From positions 1 through 64,000 of the forward strand of contig JADNRV010000129.1 in NCBI GenBank assembly GCA_015499995.1: 64,000 bases of DNA. Reading direction: 5' to 3'. Numbering within the stretch: the stretch's first letter is position 1; every line of letters begins with the position of its first letter. Of the stretch, positions 33,900 to 44,893 are shown piece by piece. The position numbers were made by a program, and so were the translations under genes. The notes below the pieces were generated by a model that was not told the DNA's origin, searched no databases, and saw only the letters and a list, made by a program, of their open reading frames with translations. The DNA is from Flammula alnicola. Taxonomy: Eukaryota > Basidiomycota > Agaricomycetes > Agaricales > Strophariaceae.

Positions 33900-36245
33900 C
33901 TACTTATGACATGCCTTGATCAGATCTGAAGCTCTTTCGGCAAGGAGGTACACAACAGCGTGCGGATGTGAACTAGGAATGAAGGGCTGGACACACAAGT
34001 CAGAGTAAGACGTCAAGCACTCAACCAGAACTATAAATCAAGGCACTTACGAATACAGAAGCATCGACAACGCGCAGCCCGTCCGCACCCTTAACAGTCA
34101 AATCCGAGTTCAACACGCCCTTCGAGGTGCTCGCGCTCGTAGTCGCCATAGTTGCCGTACCAAAGGGATGGAAGATCGTCGACGTCAGTCCACGGACGTA
34201 CGAGTCGATAGCGTCGTCGGTCGTCGCATTGGCAAAGGCACCGAATGGGCCAATGATATAGTCCGCCCATACAGGAGCCGAGGCGAAGCGCTGAATGGCC
34301 TTCACCGCCTCACGCATGCCGAACACGTCGAACGCCGTCGAGAGGTATTTAGGATCGATCACGGGCTTAGCGAAGGGGTCCGTAGACGCGAGAGTGACGG
34401 TACCGCCTGAAGAACAACGATAAATCGGCTGACTAGAAGCTACGAGGGAACGAGGACAACGTACGTGAGGTGGGGGTGAGCAACGTTGTGACGAGCGTGA
34501 AGAAGCTTCCGGATGCAGGTTCAGGGACACCTGGGTTCAAGAAGAAGTTCTGTCCGAACGATTTCAATGAAGGATGCTTCGAAGACTAGGAACCAGGAGG
34601 ACTCACAGTAGGGAGGAATTCCCAATGTGGGCTGTTAGGTCCAGCCGAGGGATCCTTTTGCGTAGTGAAAATGGAGGAATTGGAAGGGAATCGCGCAAAT
34701 CCGAAGTTGTTCACAATATTATTCGCGATGAAACCTGTTTTGCTCGTCACCCACTGAGTAACCGCTGCATTGAGCAACGTTGGGCTCTGAAGGGTGCTGT
34801 CCAAGCTCGCGTTTCCATTGACGCTGAACACGTTGGGAAGGAGAGGATGGTCTTGGAGGTTGGCGCCGAGTTGGGGGCTGTTGATTAGCGTCTTGATGCC
34901 GAGCTTGCTGAGAGCACTGCTGCTACCGATCCCGGAGAGGGTAAGAATTTGCACGGTGCCGATCGATCCAGCAGAGAGGATCACTTCGTTACGCGCCGTA
35001 ACGGTAGTCGGCGTAACACCTACACAGTAGAATTATCGAGCCGGTCAGGATTGTATCACGGAAGGGCGGAATGAAAACAAACAGGGGATACTGACCTGGA
35101 CCACTGGCAAATTGAACAGAACGGAATTGTATACCCTTTGATGAAGTTCCCGTCTTCAGAAGCTTGAGGACAGTTGCATTGATCAAAACCGTAAGTCCAG
35201 GGCGAGTATTGGCCTGCGCGAGGTAGCTGGTAGACGAGCTGCTTCGCACACCTCCAGCAGCGACGGACTGGACAAAACCAACACCAAGAAGACTGTGTAA
35301 TCCACCAGATGTATCCTCGTTATAAGGGAACTCAGCCAGCTGGCCCGTCGTCGCCATGACGCGTGTATCAAGGGTCGAATTGAATCCTGGCAAACTGACA
35401 GAAGTCACTCCGTTGAACCCGTGCAAGGAGGGGATGAATTGCCCCGTGGTGTTGTGTCCGTCAAAAGGCGGAACGAATTTCTCGTGCTACATCAAGTTCG
35501 AATTAGTGACGCGTCAAAGATGAATCAGGAAAATAATATCGCAGCTAACCTTTTGGACGTATTGCTGAATGTTAGACCATGCCCATCCCGAGTCACCGAC
35601 GACGGAAGCTATCCTGTTCCAGTCCTCAAATGTTCCGTATTGATGGATCAGATAATCTGAAAAGAATTGATCAAAACCTGTCGGCAGAGTTATTCGATCG
35701 CAAACCACGCACTGGCACTGCTACATCCTCCCAAAAGTCTGCCGCGGGGGTAAGGGAAGCTCCGGCCGTTTAATCCAGCTTGCGCAGTCACCGTGTAATT
35801 CCAGTCAAATGGTGTATCTGCGGAAATTACCATTAGCACTGAGGAGATAGTTCTGTGGGCACAGCACACTCACTAGGTGTCAATGTTGGTCCTAGGAAAG
35901 GCGCTTCTGCCGCAATGACTCCCTGATCGCTAGCAAACGAAGAGAATATTAGCAAGCGATGAATTCTCTGAAAGTGAAATACGCACCTCACGCCGGCTTC
36001 GAGCACGAGTACAGTAACACCTGATGTTTCCGTCAAGCGGTTGGCGATGACGAGCCCAGCAGTGCCAGCTGGTCAATGGCGTTAATCCCCACAGTTAGAT
36101 GCTGCGATGCAAGAGACGTACCTCCGACGATAATGTAGTCAAACGTAGTCGTCTTAAGCTGCGACGGCTGAGTAATGGTAACGCCCAGTGTCGGCGCGAT
36201 GAGAAGGGATGCAAGCACAAACGACAAAAGAGTGGGGCGTTGCAT
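33900..36245 (-). CDS. secreted GMC oxidoreductase (aryl-alcohol oxidase-like)
   Basis: A multi-exon gene for an FAD enzyme of the glucose-methanol-choline family. The N terminus has a signal peptide ([21 protein letters not shown]). The FAD-binding site [18 protein letters not shown] is formed across the intron at about 36119-36070, followed by VTVLVLEAG. The GMC signature is [16 protein letters not shown] near 35755. A second signature, [20 protein letters not shown], lies near 34985-34925. The two catalytic histidines are predicted in [12 protein letters not shown] (about 34165) and [19 protein letters not shown] (about 33950). In wood- and litter-decay fungi such enzymes oxidise alcohols or sugars and supply hydrogen peroxide to peroxidases. 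The exact substrate (aryl alcohol, or pyranose as in dehydrogenases) cannot be decided. Stop TAG is at 33902-33900. Confidence 0.88.
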
Positions 36246-36296
36246 CTCTGCGATGAGGGGCAGGAAACGCTAACCGAGTACCAGTGCTAGAACCGC

Positions 36297-36304
36297 CTTT
36301 TATA
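36297..36304 (-). promoter_or_regulatory. TATA box of GMC oxidoreductase
   Basis: TATAAAAG on the minus strand lies about 52-59 bp upstream of the start codon at 36245, giving a short leader. Confidence 0.55.
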
Positions 36305-39130
36305 CCGCTCGAAAAGCGAACGGCTGCCGCTCAGGATGTCGTCGCCGAAATGTCTGCTCCTGAATGACAAGGACAACGAGGAATTAATAGCAAGGCACGG
36401 GAAACATATGCCCATAAAGCAGAAATGGTGCCACTCGCGCTGCGGTATTCAGCGTGTCCGTATAGTGGTTCATACGCAAGAACATTGCAGCTTGTAATTC
36501 ACTGTGGGCGGATACAGGACATTGATGTGAAGGCATGTGACTACTTGAGTGTTAAAAATAAGATTTGACGTGGGATTGATCATTGATGCATGATGTTCGG
36601 AGGAGCAGAGTAACTGCTAAGCGCTAAGCGCTAAATGCGCGTCGTAGTACGCTCTGTGCAATCAAACATTTTCAAGACGTCGTTCATTCTCTATGGCGAA
36701 GGAATGAAAGGAAATCTAAGGTAATAATCGAAAGGCAGCTTACGTTAAAGCTGCTAGTCTTTGCAGGAGGACATGATACAAGCCTGGTCAATGAGAAAAA
36801 AATAGCGTCGAGCACGTTGGTACTGCTCACGGAGGCTCACGTCGTACAGTCGCTAGGCAGTTTCTTGATGTTATTTCGAACGCAAGGAAATAAATAGCAC
36901 TTATCGTGTATAATTTAGATTGATGTACGCTTCCATCACCAAGTGGCTCCGGACAGCTGCCACTGAACTTATATTGAAGAAGCACACAGGCCTGTGTCGT
37001 CGGAGAGATTGCCGGAAACGGTTGAACAGTATCTATAACGAAGCTAAGAAACCACATTCTCCAATAACGAAAAGGATTGACATACTGCTTTGCCCACGCA
37101 TCTTCCATGTCTTGACGGTCAAGCTGCAGAGAAGAATGAATTCAATTGTCGGAAGAAGGCTCCAAGGATGCAGAGGAGCGAGAAGTGGAATCATTCCATG
37201 AAACAAGCACGAAACCCTCGATGACGGCTCAAGAGATACGCCGTAAAAATGACCGAGCAATGGCCCATTAGGCGTACACGGAAAAAAAAAGAACGCATGA
37301 CTGCTGTGTGTTCTAAAGATACTGGTCATCCATACAACGTCGTATTCCTGGGTGAGAAGCACATCGAGAAATTTTCCAGCAGAGCCCTGAGCATATGTGT
37401 GGTCGTGCGGTCAAAGAAAGAACAGAAAGCATGTTGAGAAACCCAGAGGCAACGGTAACCCAAACTTCGCCGTCAATGGCACATCGGCGAATAGGATCTC
37501 TAACCTAGGAAAAGACCTTCAGAAGGAGACAGACTGGGACTTGGCTTACCAACAGTGCTACTGAAATACTGCGGGTTCACCCTCGGGGACGGTTTCATTA
37601 AAATTCATCATCGTCTTTCATGGCCGACCCACCTGCAGCACCTTTCACGATCTTTGTCCGGCGTAATTTCCGAGGGTTATCGTGGTCATATTGAAGACAT
37701 AAATCCAAGGGAAAGGCAATTGTTGAATTAGACGAGAGATGAATCGATGAGGCTGAGGTTGTGCACTGCTGGCATATACCTCGGAGGTGACCGTAATATC
37801 GTTGATGATCGGCCGTGGGAAGACGGCAATCATCCGGGTAAATCTCGGTCACAGTACCCGCCTGATCGCGTGTCGGGTCATCGCATCCATTCATGTGACA
37901 TGAATCACTTAAGTTCAACTTCAAGTATTCCAAGCTCTCCAGCCATCTCTGAGCAATCTCTGGGCGCTAAACTTCTTGAATCGTGGTTTCCAGCCCGCGA
38001 CATTTGAAGCCTCCTCAAGATCACGGCCTACTATTAATAATCTGTCCCTGCCCCAACCAGTGACCACTGCAGATGCCGCCAAGAAAGCGCAGGTCCATAA
38101 AGGCATCACGATATCCACATCGCTCTTGTGTTACCTAGCTAACTTGTGTAATAATAAGTAGAAAATGGCTTGACATTCCCGGTCCCAGCCCTCGACTCCG
38201 AACTGGAAAAATTGTTATGAACCAACCTCTTTCCAAGCGATGCTCAGGTGGTCGAGCTGCGGGCACTTCAAGAGAGCCTCCCCAATCATTCAATGGTCTA
38301 GCATTGCAGATGGAGAGAGAGGCGGAAAACCTCGGATCCTCGAAGGAATCATATCCAGCCTCCATTTTGAAGTCGTACCTCTCTCTGCCAGAGGTGCGAT
38401 GGGCGGACGAGATGCGAGCAGGCGCTACAGCACTCCTCGCGCCTATCCGGAAATCATGGGTGCGATCTTCATGGTAACCTAGAGGGTTTGGACTATAAGC
38501 AAGCTATGTCAAAAATACATCGGAAAGTAGGCAGGATAACGCACTGAGTTTGGCGGTCTTGGATTTTGCTGTTGAGGACATGAAAGCCCTCGATTGCGTG
38601 AAGACGTCCGCTCAGCCCTGTGCATTCCTACTTCTGGTCAGTGATGCTCGAGGTGTAGACCAAATATACGTACTTCTGAGCCTCATAGAGCTCTCCCAAC
38701 TTGACCAGCGCGATCTCCTGGTTCAGCAGCCTGCACTGCGACTGGGCTTCACTATACTGGTTTTCAGAATTAATATTAAGAACTCAGGATAGACGAGGTT
38801 AAACACTTCTGAATTCACTAATGATCTAGCTACTACGGCTGTCCGTTATAATAACAACTTATATACCAAGTCAGTAGCTAGTCAGCTGGATGAACTAAAG
38901 TACGAAAAGAGAAGAGTCAAAAGAACATCGAGGCTGACCGCAGTAGGGGCAGCAGGGGGGAAGAATGTCCTAGAACTTGATGTAGAGTAAATGTGCCTCG
39001 AGAGTAAGGGGAATAAGAATGGAGATGAAAAATAAAACAAGAAATAGGAGGAGGGGCGCGATGAGCGACGACGAAATTGGAAGGCGTGATGGTGAAAAGT
39101 ACTGGTCCTTTACACAAGATGTTCTGTCTA
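36305..39130. other. long intergenic stretch with weak coding remnants
   Basis: No intact gene. On the minus strand, short protein-like pieces occur in different frames, for example SEAQSQCRLLNQEIALVKLG near 38745 (coiled-coil-like, as before F-box domains) and ALLKCPQLDHLSIAWKEV near 38260 (LRR-like). They are interrupted by stops and cannot be joined with confidence. A decayed F-box/LRR-type gene is one reading. The tandem GCTAAGC motif near 36617-36631 is a small direct repeat. Confidence 0.2.
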
Positions 39131-39577
39131 CTAGCAACGGCTAACCCTGAAAGAAAAAAGAGATCAATTCAGATGCGTCACTGCCAAATCAGAATAATTT
39201 ACTTACGCTCCAGGATAGAGGTAACAAGTCTTCGCCCCGTTCTCGGCCGTGTAGCTGCCCGAGATGGACCCATAATCACTAAGCGCACACGCTCCAATAC
39301 TGGTCAGAGCACGTCGCACTACTTCATCTGGCACGACCGCCATCTCTCCCGCTGCACACTTGGTGGTGATGGAACACTGGCCGAGCGTTATTGTTGCGCG
39401 ACCCTGCTCGCAGGCCAACTCCGTGTCATTCCTGAGATTGTTGCCAATCAATTGTAGACAGTCCTGCGCTACGGCACCAGGGTACGGGTGGCATGGGCCT
39501 ACAGTTTGTGATAATGTGAGAGGCGAGAGCAGAAGCAACATTCCGAGGACGAAATTCAGAGAGCGGATAGCAGTCAT
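39131..39577 (-). CDS. small secreted eight-cysteine protein
   Basis: Two exons (39577-39207, 39146-39131) give 128 residues. Residues 1-24 are a signal peptide (hydrophobic core LGMLLLLSPLTL, then SQT). The mature part has eight cysteines at positions 29, 40, 56, 68, 74, 97, 118 and 128, enough for four disulphides. The last cysteine is encoded by the tiny second exon, as the terminal SRC. The pattern DCLQLIGNN, then ITLGQCSI, then GAKTCYLY resembles the Hce2/Ecp2-like effector domain, but this is from motif impression only. It is probably an apoplastic or cell-wall-associated secreted protein. Effector or antimicrobial roles are inference; no toxin function is claimed. Confidence 0.7.
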
Positions 39578-40360
39578 GTCTAGGACAGTTCTGTCAGCCC
39601 ATTAACTTTCTACTACAATGTCGAGTCAAAAGTTCATATTTTACCTTAAGATAGGTGGATTAGAGTCGAGAGAGTGGCTTGAATCACAAAGTTGTGCGAC
39701 ACCTGGGAGGGGGGATAAGAAATGAGAGCCCGAGTGTACTTGACCTATCCCTACCGGTTTAAGAGCAGTCGAAATCCCTGACATGGCAATATACCCTAAC
39801 CAGATTGAGCTAGCTGGAAATTACGATCATGATTCGAGACAAGTCGCAGAGCGTTACAACATGGTTTTGAATGGCGAATTGAACTGAAGCGAGGGAGGTC
39901 ATTGTACGTGGGTTCTATGGAGAATAGCGACATGGTTCCGAATAGTGAATGAATTTCGGTTGAACTGAAGCGAGCATACGTGCATATAAGTACGTGTGTT
40001 TATACAGGACCCTGGCATACCTAGTTATGTCCGATCCGAAATTCGCAGCCCCCTGCGGCGCCTGCGCTGTCATTTTATCGATGTTCGGATGGGTGGCTTT
40101 GCTACAAAGTTCCTACAAGTAACAAGGACCAACGGATAATAAAGTTGCCGTCAAATACACCAAAATCTGCAATCTTCGCGTCATCCGACTCCAATCGTCC
40201 AGACCTTCAGCTTCAGACGTTCAACCCACACTGCGATCATGATTTGCAGGCCGTCAGCATCTGCTCTCTTGAGTGCATACATTTCGCTTACCCGCTAGGT
40301 ATTTATAAATTCTCAAAGCATTTGTAGAATTTCACCTTGTGGTAATTTAATTGTCCATCT
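39578..40360. other. intergenic
   Basis: No supported gene. Two related phrases, ATGGTTTTGAATGGCGAATT near 39861 and ATGGTTCCGAATAGTGAATG near 39932, both followed by GAACTGAAGCGAG, form a short direct repeat about 75 bp apart. Confidence 0.35.
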
Positions 40361-41361
40361 ATGGACAAGGCGAATGACACTGGGAATGCTAGTGTTCGGT
40401 CTATCAGTAGCAGCGAGCTGAGAAAGATCAATCGGGTTAGATCATGGAAATCGAACAAGGAGTGGAGGAATACATTCGTGCAATCGATGATGAGGCGGAT
40501 CGAGTTTTCTGAGATACATACCACAATCTATATGGCATCCAAGTCCCGCAACCGCAACTAACTGTGACTTTGAAAGGAGCTAGAATAACTCGCTCGTCTG
40601 GGCTCCCAGATTCCTTCGAGAATGCACTTTCCTCAAATATGGCTCATTCGTAATCACGGATGCGGCTGAGCAGGAAGATTACGAGCATCAACACAATGCC
40701 ACATTTCACAACCTCATTTCGATCAAGGTCCTCTTCAAATACAATGGATTTTGGTCGATAATCGGCGGTCTTTCTTTTCCTTCCTTACGGACTCTTGGGT
40801 GGGAAGTCTCCAAGGCCTTAGCATATGGCGAAGAGAAACGATGAATCACATACATACATGTTGGCAAGCTTGAGATACTCAAGCTCCTCAAAGTGTACAT
40901 CCCATCCAGCGAATTGACCGAATTCTTTCGCACCACCCCCGCGCTCAATTACTTTCTGGCGGACTATCCCGTGCATTTTCGGTCGTTATTCGCATATCAC
41001 TTGATAGAAGAAGGGCAAAACAGGAAACACAATAAAGCGGAAGTTCTCCTCCTCAAACACTCTCATCTTGTACTTTACCGATGGCGGCTTAAGGGCGGGG
41101 CAGGATCTATTTCAACGTCGTGAGGTGGTTCGAAGTCGATGGGTCCCTGAATCCCAGCGAGCGACCGCAGCGCCAGGGAAATGCCTCCCTTCGGTAGACG
41201 TGCCTATGGTCAAAGCTAATTGGGAGTTGAATGAAATTGGATCGTCTCTGAATAGCTCAGGAAAGGAAGGACTGGCCGTCCGTGTTGGCACCGCTCCGCA
41301 GTACTACGTCGCATTAGACATGTCGACCGAAAATTTGTCGAGATGGTCAAGTGTCTATTGA
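40361..41361 (+). pseudogene. probable decayed F-box/LRR-like gene
   Basis: Protein-like segments of leucine-rich type appear in successive plus-strand frames: ISIKVLFKYNGFWSII with FPSLRTLGWEVSKAL near 40725-40820, then LEILKLLKVYIPSSELTEFF with TTPALNYFLADYPV near 40868-40972. They are separated by stops that no simple intron removes (for example TGA right after EEKR near 40842). LRR proteins attached to F-boxes are abundant in mushroom fungi. The upstream piece starting MDKANDTGN (40361) may be its N-terminal part or unrelated. Confidence 0.35.
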
Positions 41362-41554
41362 AGGCGAATTGAATCGACTTCGTTACAGTATATGCGTTTA
41401 ACGGAATTTCTACAATTTTGAGTGCCGAGATTCAGCATGACGGTATCTGAGAAGCGATTTGTCATCCATATTGACGCGGTTCGTGGACTGAAGATTTCGC
41501 AGAGATGATTCATGGCAGTGATTCTTCAGCCAGTTGCGATATCAAGAGTTCCTT

Positions 41555-41969
41555 CTACAGCGCTTCTGCAGCAGAGATGTATAGTACTGAGGTGAAACAA
41601 AGGATCCATATACATATCAAAATTCAGGAAACATCAACAGAAGTATCATTGCGTACCATTATTTCCCCGAATGAACGCATCCCCATATCTATTCGTGACT
41701 ATTCCATTCACATGCTCCTCTGTCTGCTCTAGCGCGATGTTCATAAAACCATCCAGACACGACAACACACCTGAAAACCTTTGCTTAGTACAAAAGTCGC
41801 GTGAAAAGAATGACTCTGTACCTCTGTAATCGACCCCAGACGTCAGTCGGACGATGACTCGCTTTCCAACGACTCCTTTCAAGAAGTCCGTTGGGGAGCC
41901 TGTATGGGACTGCGCTGGAGGAGGTGGCGGCGGCGATTGGTCAGAGGGAGGACGAGGGCTTTCATCCAT
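41555..41969 (-). CDS. LSM6: U6 snRNA-associated Sm-like protein LSm6
   Basis: Three exons (41969-41822, 41770-41657, 41586-41555) give 97 residues. After a proline-rich N-terminal extension (about 28 residues, including PPPPPP), the Sm1 motif reads FLKGVVGKRVIVRLTSGVDY with RGVLSCLDGFMNIAL. The Sm2 motif is AFIRGNNVLYIS near the C terminus. This matches LSm6, a subunit of the LSm1-7 ring (cytoplasmic mRNA decay) and the LSm2-8 ring (nuclear U6 snRNA binding). RNA-contact residues of the GFMN and RGNN loops are present. The proline-rich extension is longer than in yeast or human LSm6. A MITE begins about 113 bp upstream of its start codon. Confidence 0.93.
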
Positions 41970-42081
41970 GTTTTGGCGTGAAAAGTCAGAAGCGAAGTTC
42001 AGGCTTCAGCTACAGTGGGCAGCATTTGTTTGCGCATATTAGTTTCCAGAGCTATCAGGTCTTCGACGCAATTCAAATTTA

Positions 42082-42735
42082 CAGTCATTCACCGGTCAAT
42101 GGGTCACCCAAATAAAGATCGTGCTCGGAAAATTTTCATACCAGAAATTTTGAGATTTTGACTTGGGAGATCTACGGAAATGCATTATAGGCTATATACT
42201 ATCTACTTAAAATCTCAAAATTTTGTTGTTGAAAGGCATATCGCTTGTTATCTACATTGCGAGCCAAGATCAGTGCTATCCCAGTCAATGGGTCAGACCT
42301 AATTGGGACGATTCTGCTTGTTCCGATTGGTCAGATGCAATCGTGAGACAATCTGGCCCGCCCATCCTCTCATCCATTTTGAGCACAATTTCATCCTTTC
42401 AGTCATTTTTAGTTTGCTGAAGCATCGGATAAAACTTTAAATGTGTGTATTCTGTTCTTTATGGAATATTATAGAATCTTATCCCCCAAAACTAGCTCTT
42501 TTGTGAGATTTGGTCCAGAGATCACACAGATATAAATTCACTTTTGGACTACATTGATACCTTTTCGTGTTTATCAAGAGATCGGGATATCTCAGAGCCT
42601 ATCGGTTTTGAATCAACATAGGTACGATATATGCGAACACAATGCAATAAAAATCAAGATAGTTGCTTCAAAACTGAGGTCGGAAATGTGTTTTGACCCA
42701 TTGACCGGGGTAACCCATTGACCGGTGAATGACTG
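42082..42735. mobile_element. Tc1/mariner-type MITE
   Basis: Perfect terminal inverted repeats of at least 23 bp begin CAGTCATTCACCGGTCAATG at both ends, flanked by TA dinucleotides (42080-42081 and 42736-42737), as expected for Tc1/mariner. The 654-bp interior is AT-rich without a transposase. The motif ACCCATTGACCGG is repeated directly near the right end (42697 and 42713), and a related CCAGTCAATGGGTC lies at about 42281. It lies between LSM6 and the F-box/LRR gene. Confidence 0.85.
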
Positions 42736-42737
42736 TA

Positions 42738-43554
42738 CTCACCCCGCGCCTAGGAGAGCGTCAGTCATCGACCATAGGACTTAATTCTTCTCCATATTGA
42801 GAATATCTTTTGCGAGGAATTTGTGAACAGTACATTCCGTTCACTTGAATCCATTTCTACTGGAACGTTTGAAGTCCGCTTACTTTTAAAACTCCGTCTC
42901 TCGACGTTCAACTTTCTTTCGACGCCAATTCGATGTGCCGCTCTCAACTCCACAGAAGTTCAACCATTCTGACGGTGACAACGCCTCGTCCAGTGGCCAT
43001 CTGCAGACTACCCATGTGTTTGCTATTTTCTTGTGTAATAGCTCGTCGACATCTCACCAACTTCACAGTTCATATTTAAACTTTGGCGCACTGCGATCAC
43101 ATCGAACCCGAAGGATCCCCAGAACAGTCATCATTCTCGAAGAGCGGCAAGGCAATACGAGGTCAAGGCTTGATCCTTTTCGACTCTTTTCGAGCTTAAA
43201 TATCTGCAACGCGAGCATATTTTTCTGGCCTCTAAACCTGATTCAGGTTTTTCTCTCGGTGCTAAAATCGATAACTTACTTGAATAGGATCGTTCTCCAT
43301 TACTCATTGGGGAGCATCTAATACTTTCAGACATAATCGCGCGCTGGAGCGTCGACGGCGCTTGTGTTTTTTGAACCATGACGATTTGGACGCCTCTCAG
43401 TCACGTGGACCATGTCGCCAAATGTCGCCATCCGCTCATCATTCTCACTCATCCCCTCAGACGAACAGACGAACTAGTTATGGCTTTTTTCACCCAGCAG
43501 ACGATTCTTAACGTCCCTTCTCTTCTTATCTCTCCAAAACGATAAACTTGAGCT
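42738..43554. other. 5' flank of F-box/LRR gene
   Basis: No supported gene. Open frames on both strands at 42935-43379 show no domain. Confidence 0.3.
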
Positions 43555-44475
43555 ATGGATATTTTACCAACCGAGCTCCATGCTTATATCTGCCAGCTAG
43601 CCTGCACCGACGATGGATCCAGCATTCGAACTCTGAATGTAGTGTCAAAATACTTCCAAGAAGTTTCGCGACCATACCTCTACCACAACGTCTCTGCCTT
43701 CGGGATGGTCCAAATATTATGTCTCCTGGAACGACTGGAACGAACACCTCCACACATGCGCCACATTCATCATCTATTCCTGTCCGATGTACCTTCCGAC
43801 CCCTCCTCTTCTAAATCTCCCTTCCGCCTAAGCGACTTCGAAAACCAAGCTCTCTCGCGTATCATCACATCATCCGCCCCGACACTAGAAACCTTATCAT
43901 TAGTCGCGAACGCCCCTTTTTCGAGCACGTCACTCATCGCTCGAGTCTTTCGAACCCCCTTTCCCCTCCTCCATAGCCTGGCAATATCGGGCTTCTACCC
44001 TTTTCCATCTTCTCTCGGAAAATTCCCATCGCTAAAACGTCTACATCTCAACGGAAACCGCAACCCGCATGGGCTACTACATATGTGCAGCCTTGAAGAG
44101 GCCTGTCCATCGTTAACGGACTTGAAAATCACGGGTCTCGGCGCTGCAGGCGCCTTTGTCATGGAGCTCGAAGATGCGCTCGTTGAAGAGCAAGGTTGGG
44201 ATGGGTTGAGCGATTGTATGACACTTACGAGGTTGCCTCCGAGCGTTCGCCGTATCGTCGTTCAGGCGGGCCCGGAACCCATTCTCAATCAGTCAGAGGC
44301 ACTACCAGGCACGACTGTGATGAAGGATAGAGTTCTTTTGAGTCGGCTGGAATCCCTCAAATCGCGGAAAGTTGAAGGTGCGGATCAGGTGCAGGTATTG
44401 GTGTTAGACAGATGCGTGACGGCCATCTCTGCGGAGGACATTAGGCGCTCATGGATATCAGGCCTGCTTAGATGA
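43555..44475 (+). CDS. F-box/LRR-like protein
   Basis: An intronless 306-residue protein. The N terminus MDILPTELHAYICQLACTDD followed by LNVVSKYFQEVSRPYLYHNV has the spacing of an F-box-like domain (LP-E-L start, then a cluster of hydrophobics). The rest has leucine-rich segments (TLETLSLVANA, LLHSLAISGFYPF, LKRLHLNGN, SLTDLKITG) typical of the LRR-like tails of agaricomycete F-box proteins. Such proteins would link a target to an SCF ubiquitin ligase through Skp1; the target is unknown. The ATG at 43555 is the first in frame after an upstream stop region. Single-exon structure is unusual for this window. Confidence 0.75.
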   Translation: MDILPTELHAYICQLACTDDGSSIRTLNVVSKYFQEVSRPYLYHNVSAFGMVQILCLLERLERTPPHMRHIHHLFLSDVPSDPSSSKSPFRLSDFENQALSRIITSSAPTLETLSLVANAPFSSTSLIARVFRTPFPLLHSLAISGFYPFPSSLGKFPSLKRLHLNGNRNPHGLLHMCSLEEACPSLTDLKITGLGAAGAFVMELEDALVEEQGWDGLSDCMTLTRLPPSVRRIVVQAGPEPILNQSEALPGTTVMKDRVLLSRLESLKSRKVEGADQVQVLVLDRCVTAISAEDIRRSWISGLLR

Positions 44476-44893
44476 TATATCCTGGATCCCCCGCTATGCT
44501 AATCGTGTCGCAGAAAATATACCCACATCACACAAGATATCCGTTACAATAGTATTTTGTCATTCGGCCATCATATATTCACAATCACGATCCAGTTCAA
44601 GCTACTCTAAGAATTTGAACGAAGGAAAATCCAAGGAAACCCGTCAAAATTTCAGGTATAAAGATCTCGATGGTCCTCAATAGTTCGGCAAAAAAAAAGC
44701 ATCTAAAAAAGAAGCCTGTAGGCATAACAAACGCCGAGCACAACTGGAAGTCAGGATTGTTGGCCTCGGACTCGGAGTCATGAATGGAGGTCCATATTTG
44801 TATTTGCTTGCCAGCACCCTCCGGTTCCTTCCCAATTGAATACTCTTCCAACTGTACTCTTCTTCTCGCTTCAATCAGTTACCACCGACAGCA
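44476..44893. other. intergenic between tandem plus-strand genes
   Basis: 3' flank of the F-box/LRR gene and promoter region of the homeodomain-like gene; no gene supported. Confidence 0.3.

Noticed and set aside
36827..38800. A complete F-box/LRR gene on the minus strand
   Set aside because: Coding-like pieces cannot be joined by plausible introns and contain stops; recorded only as a weak remnant.
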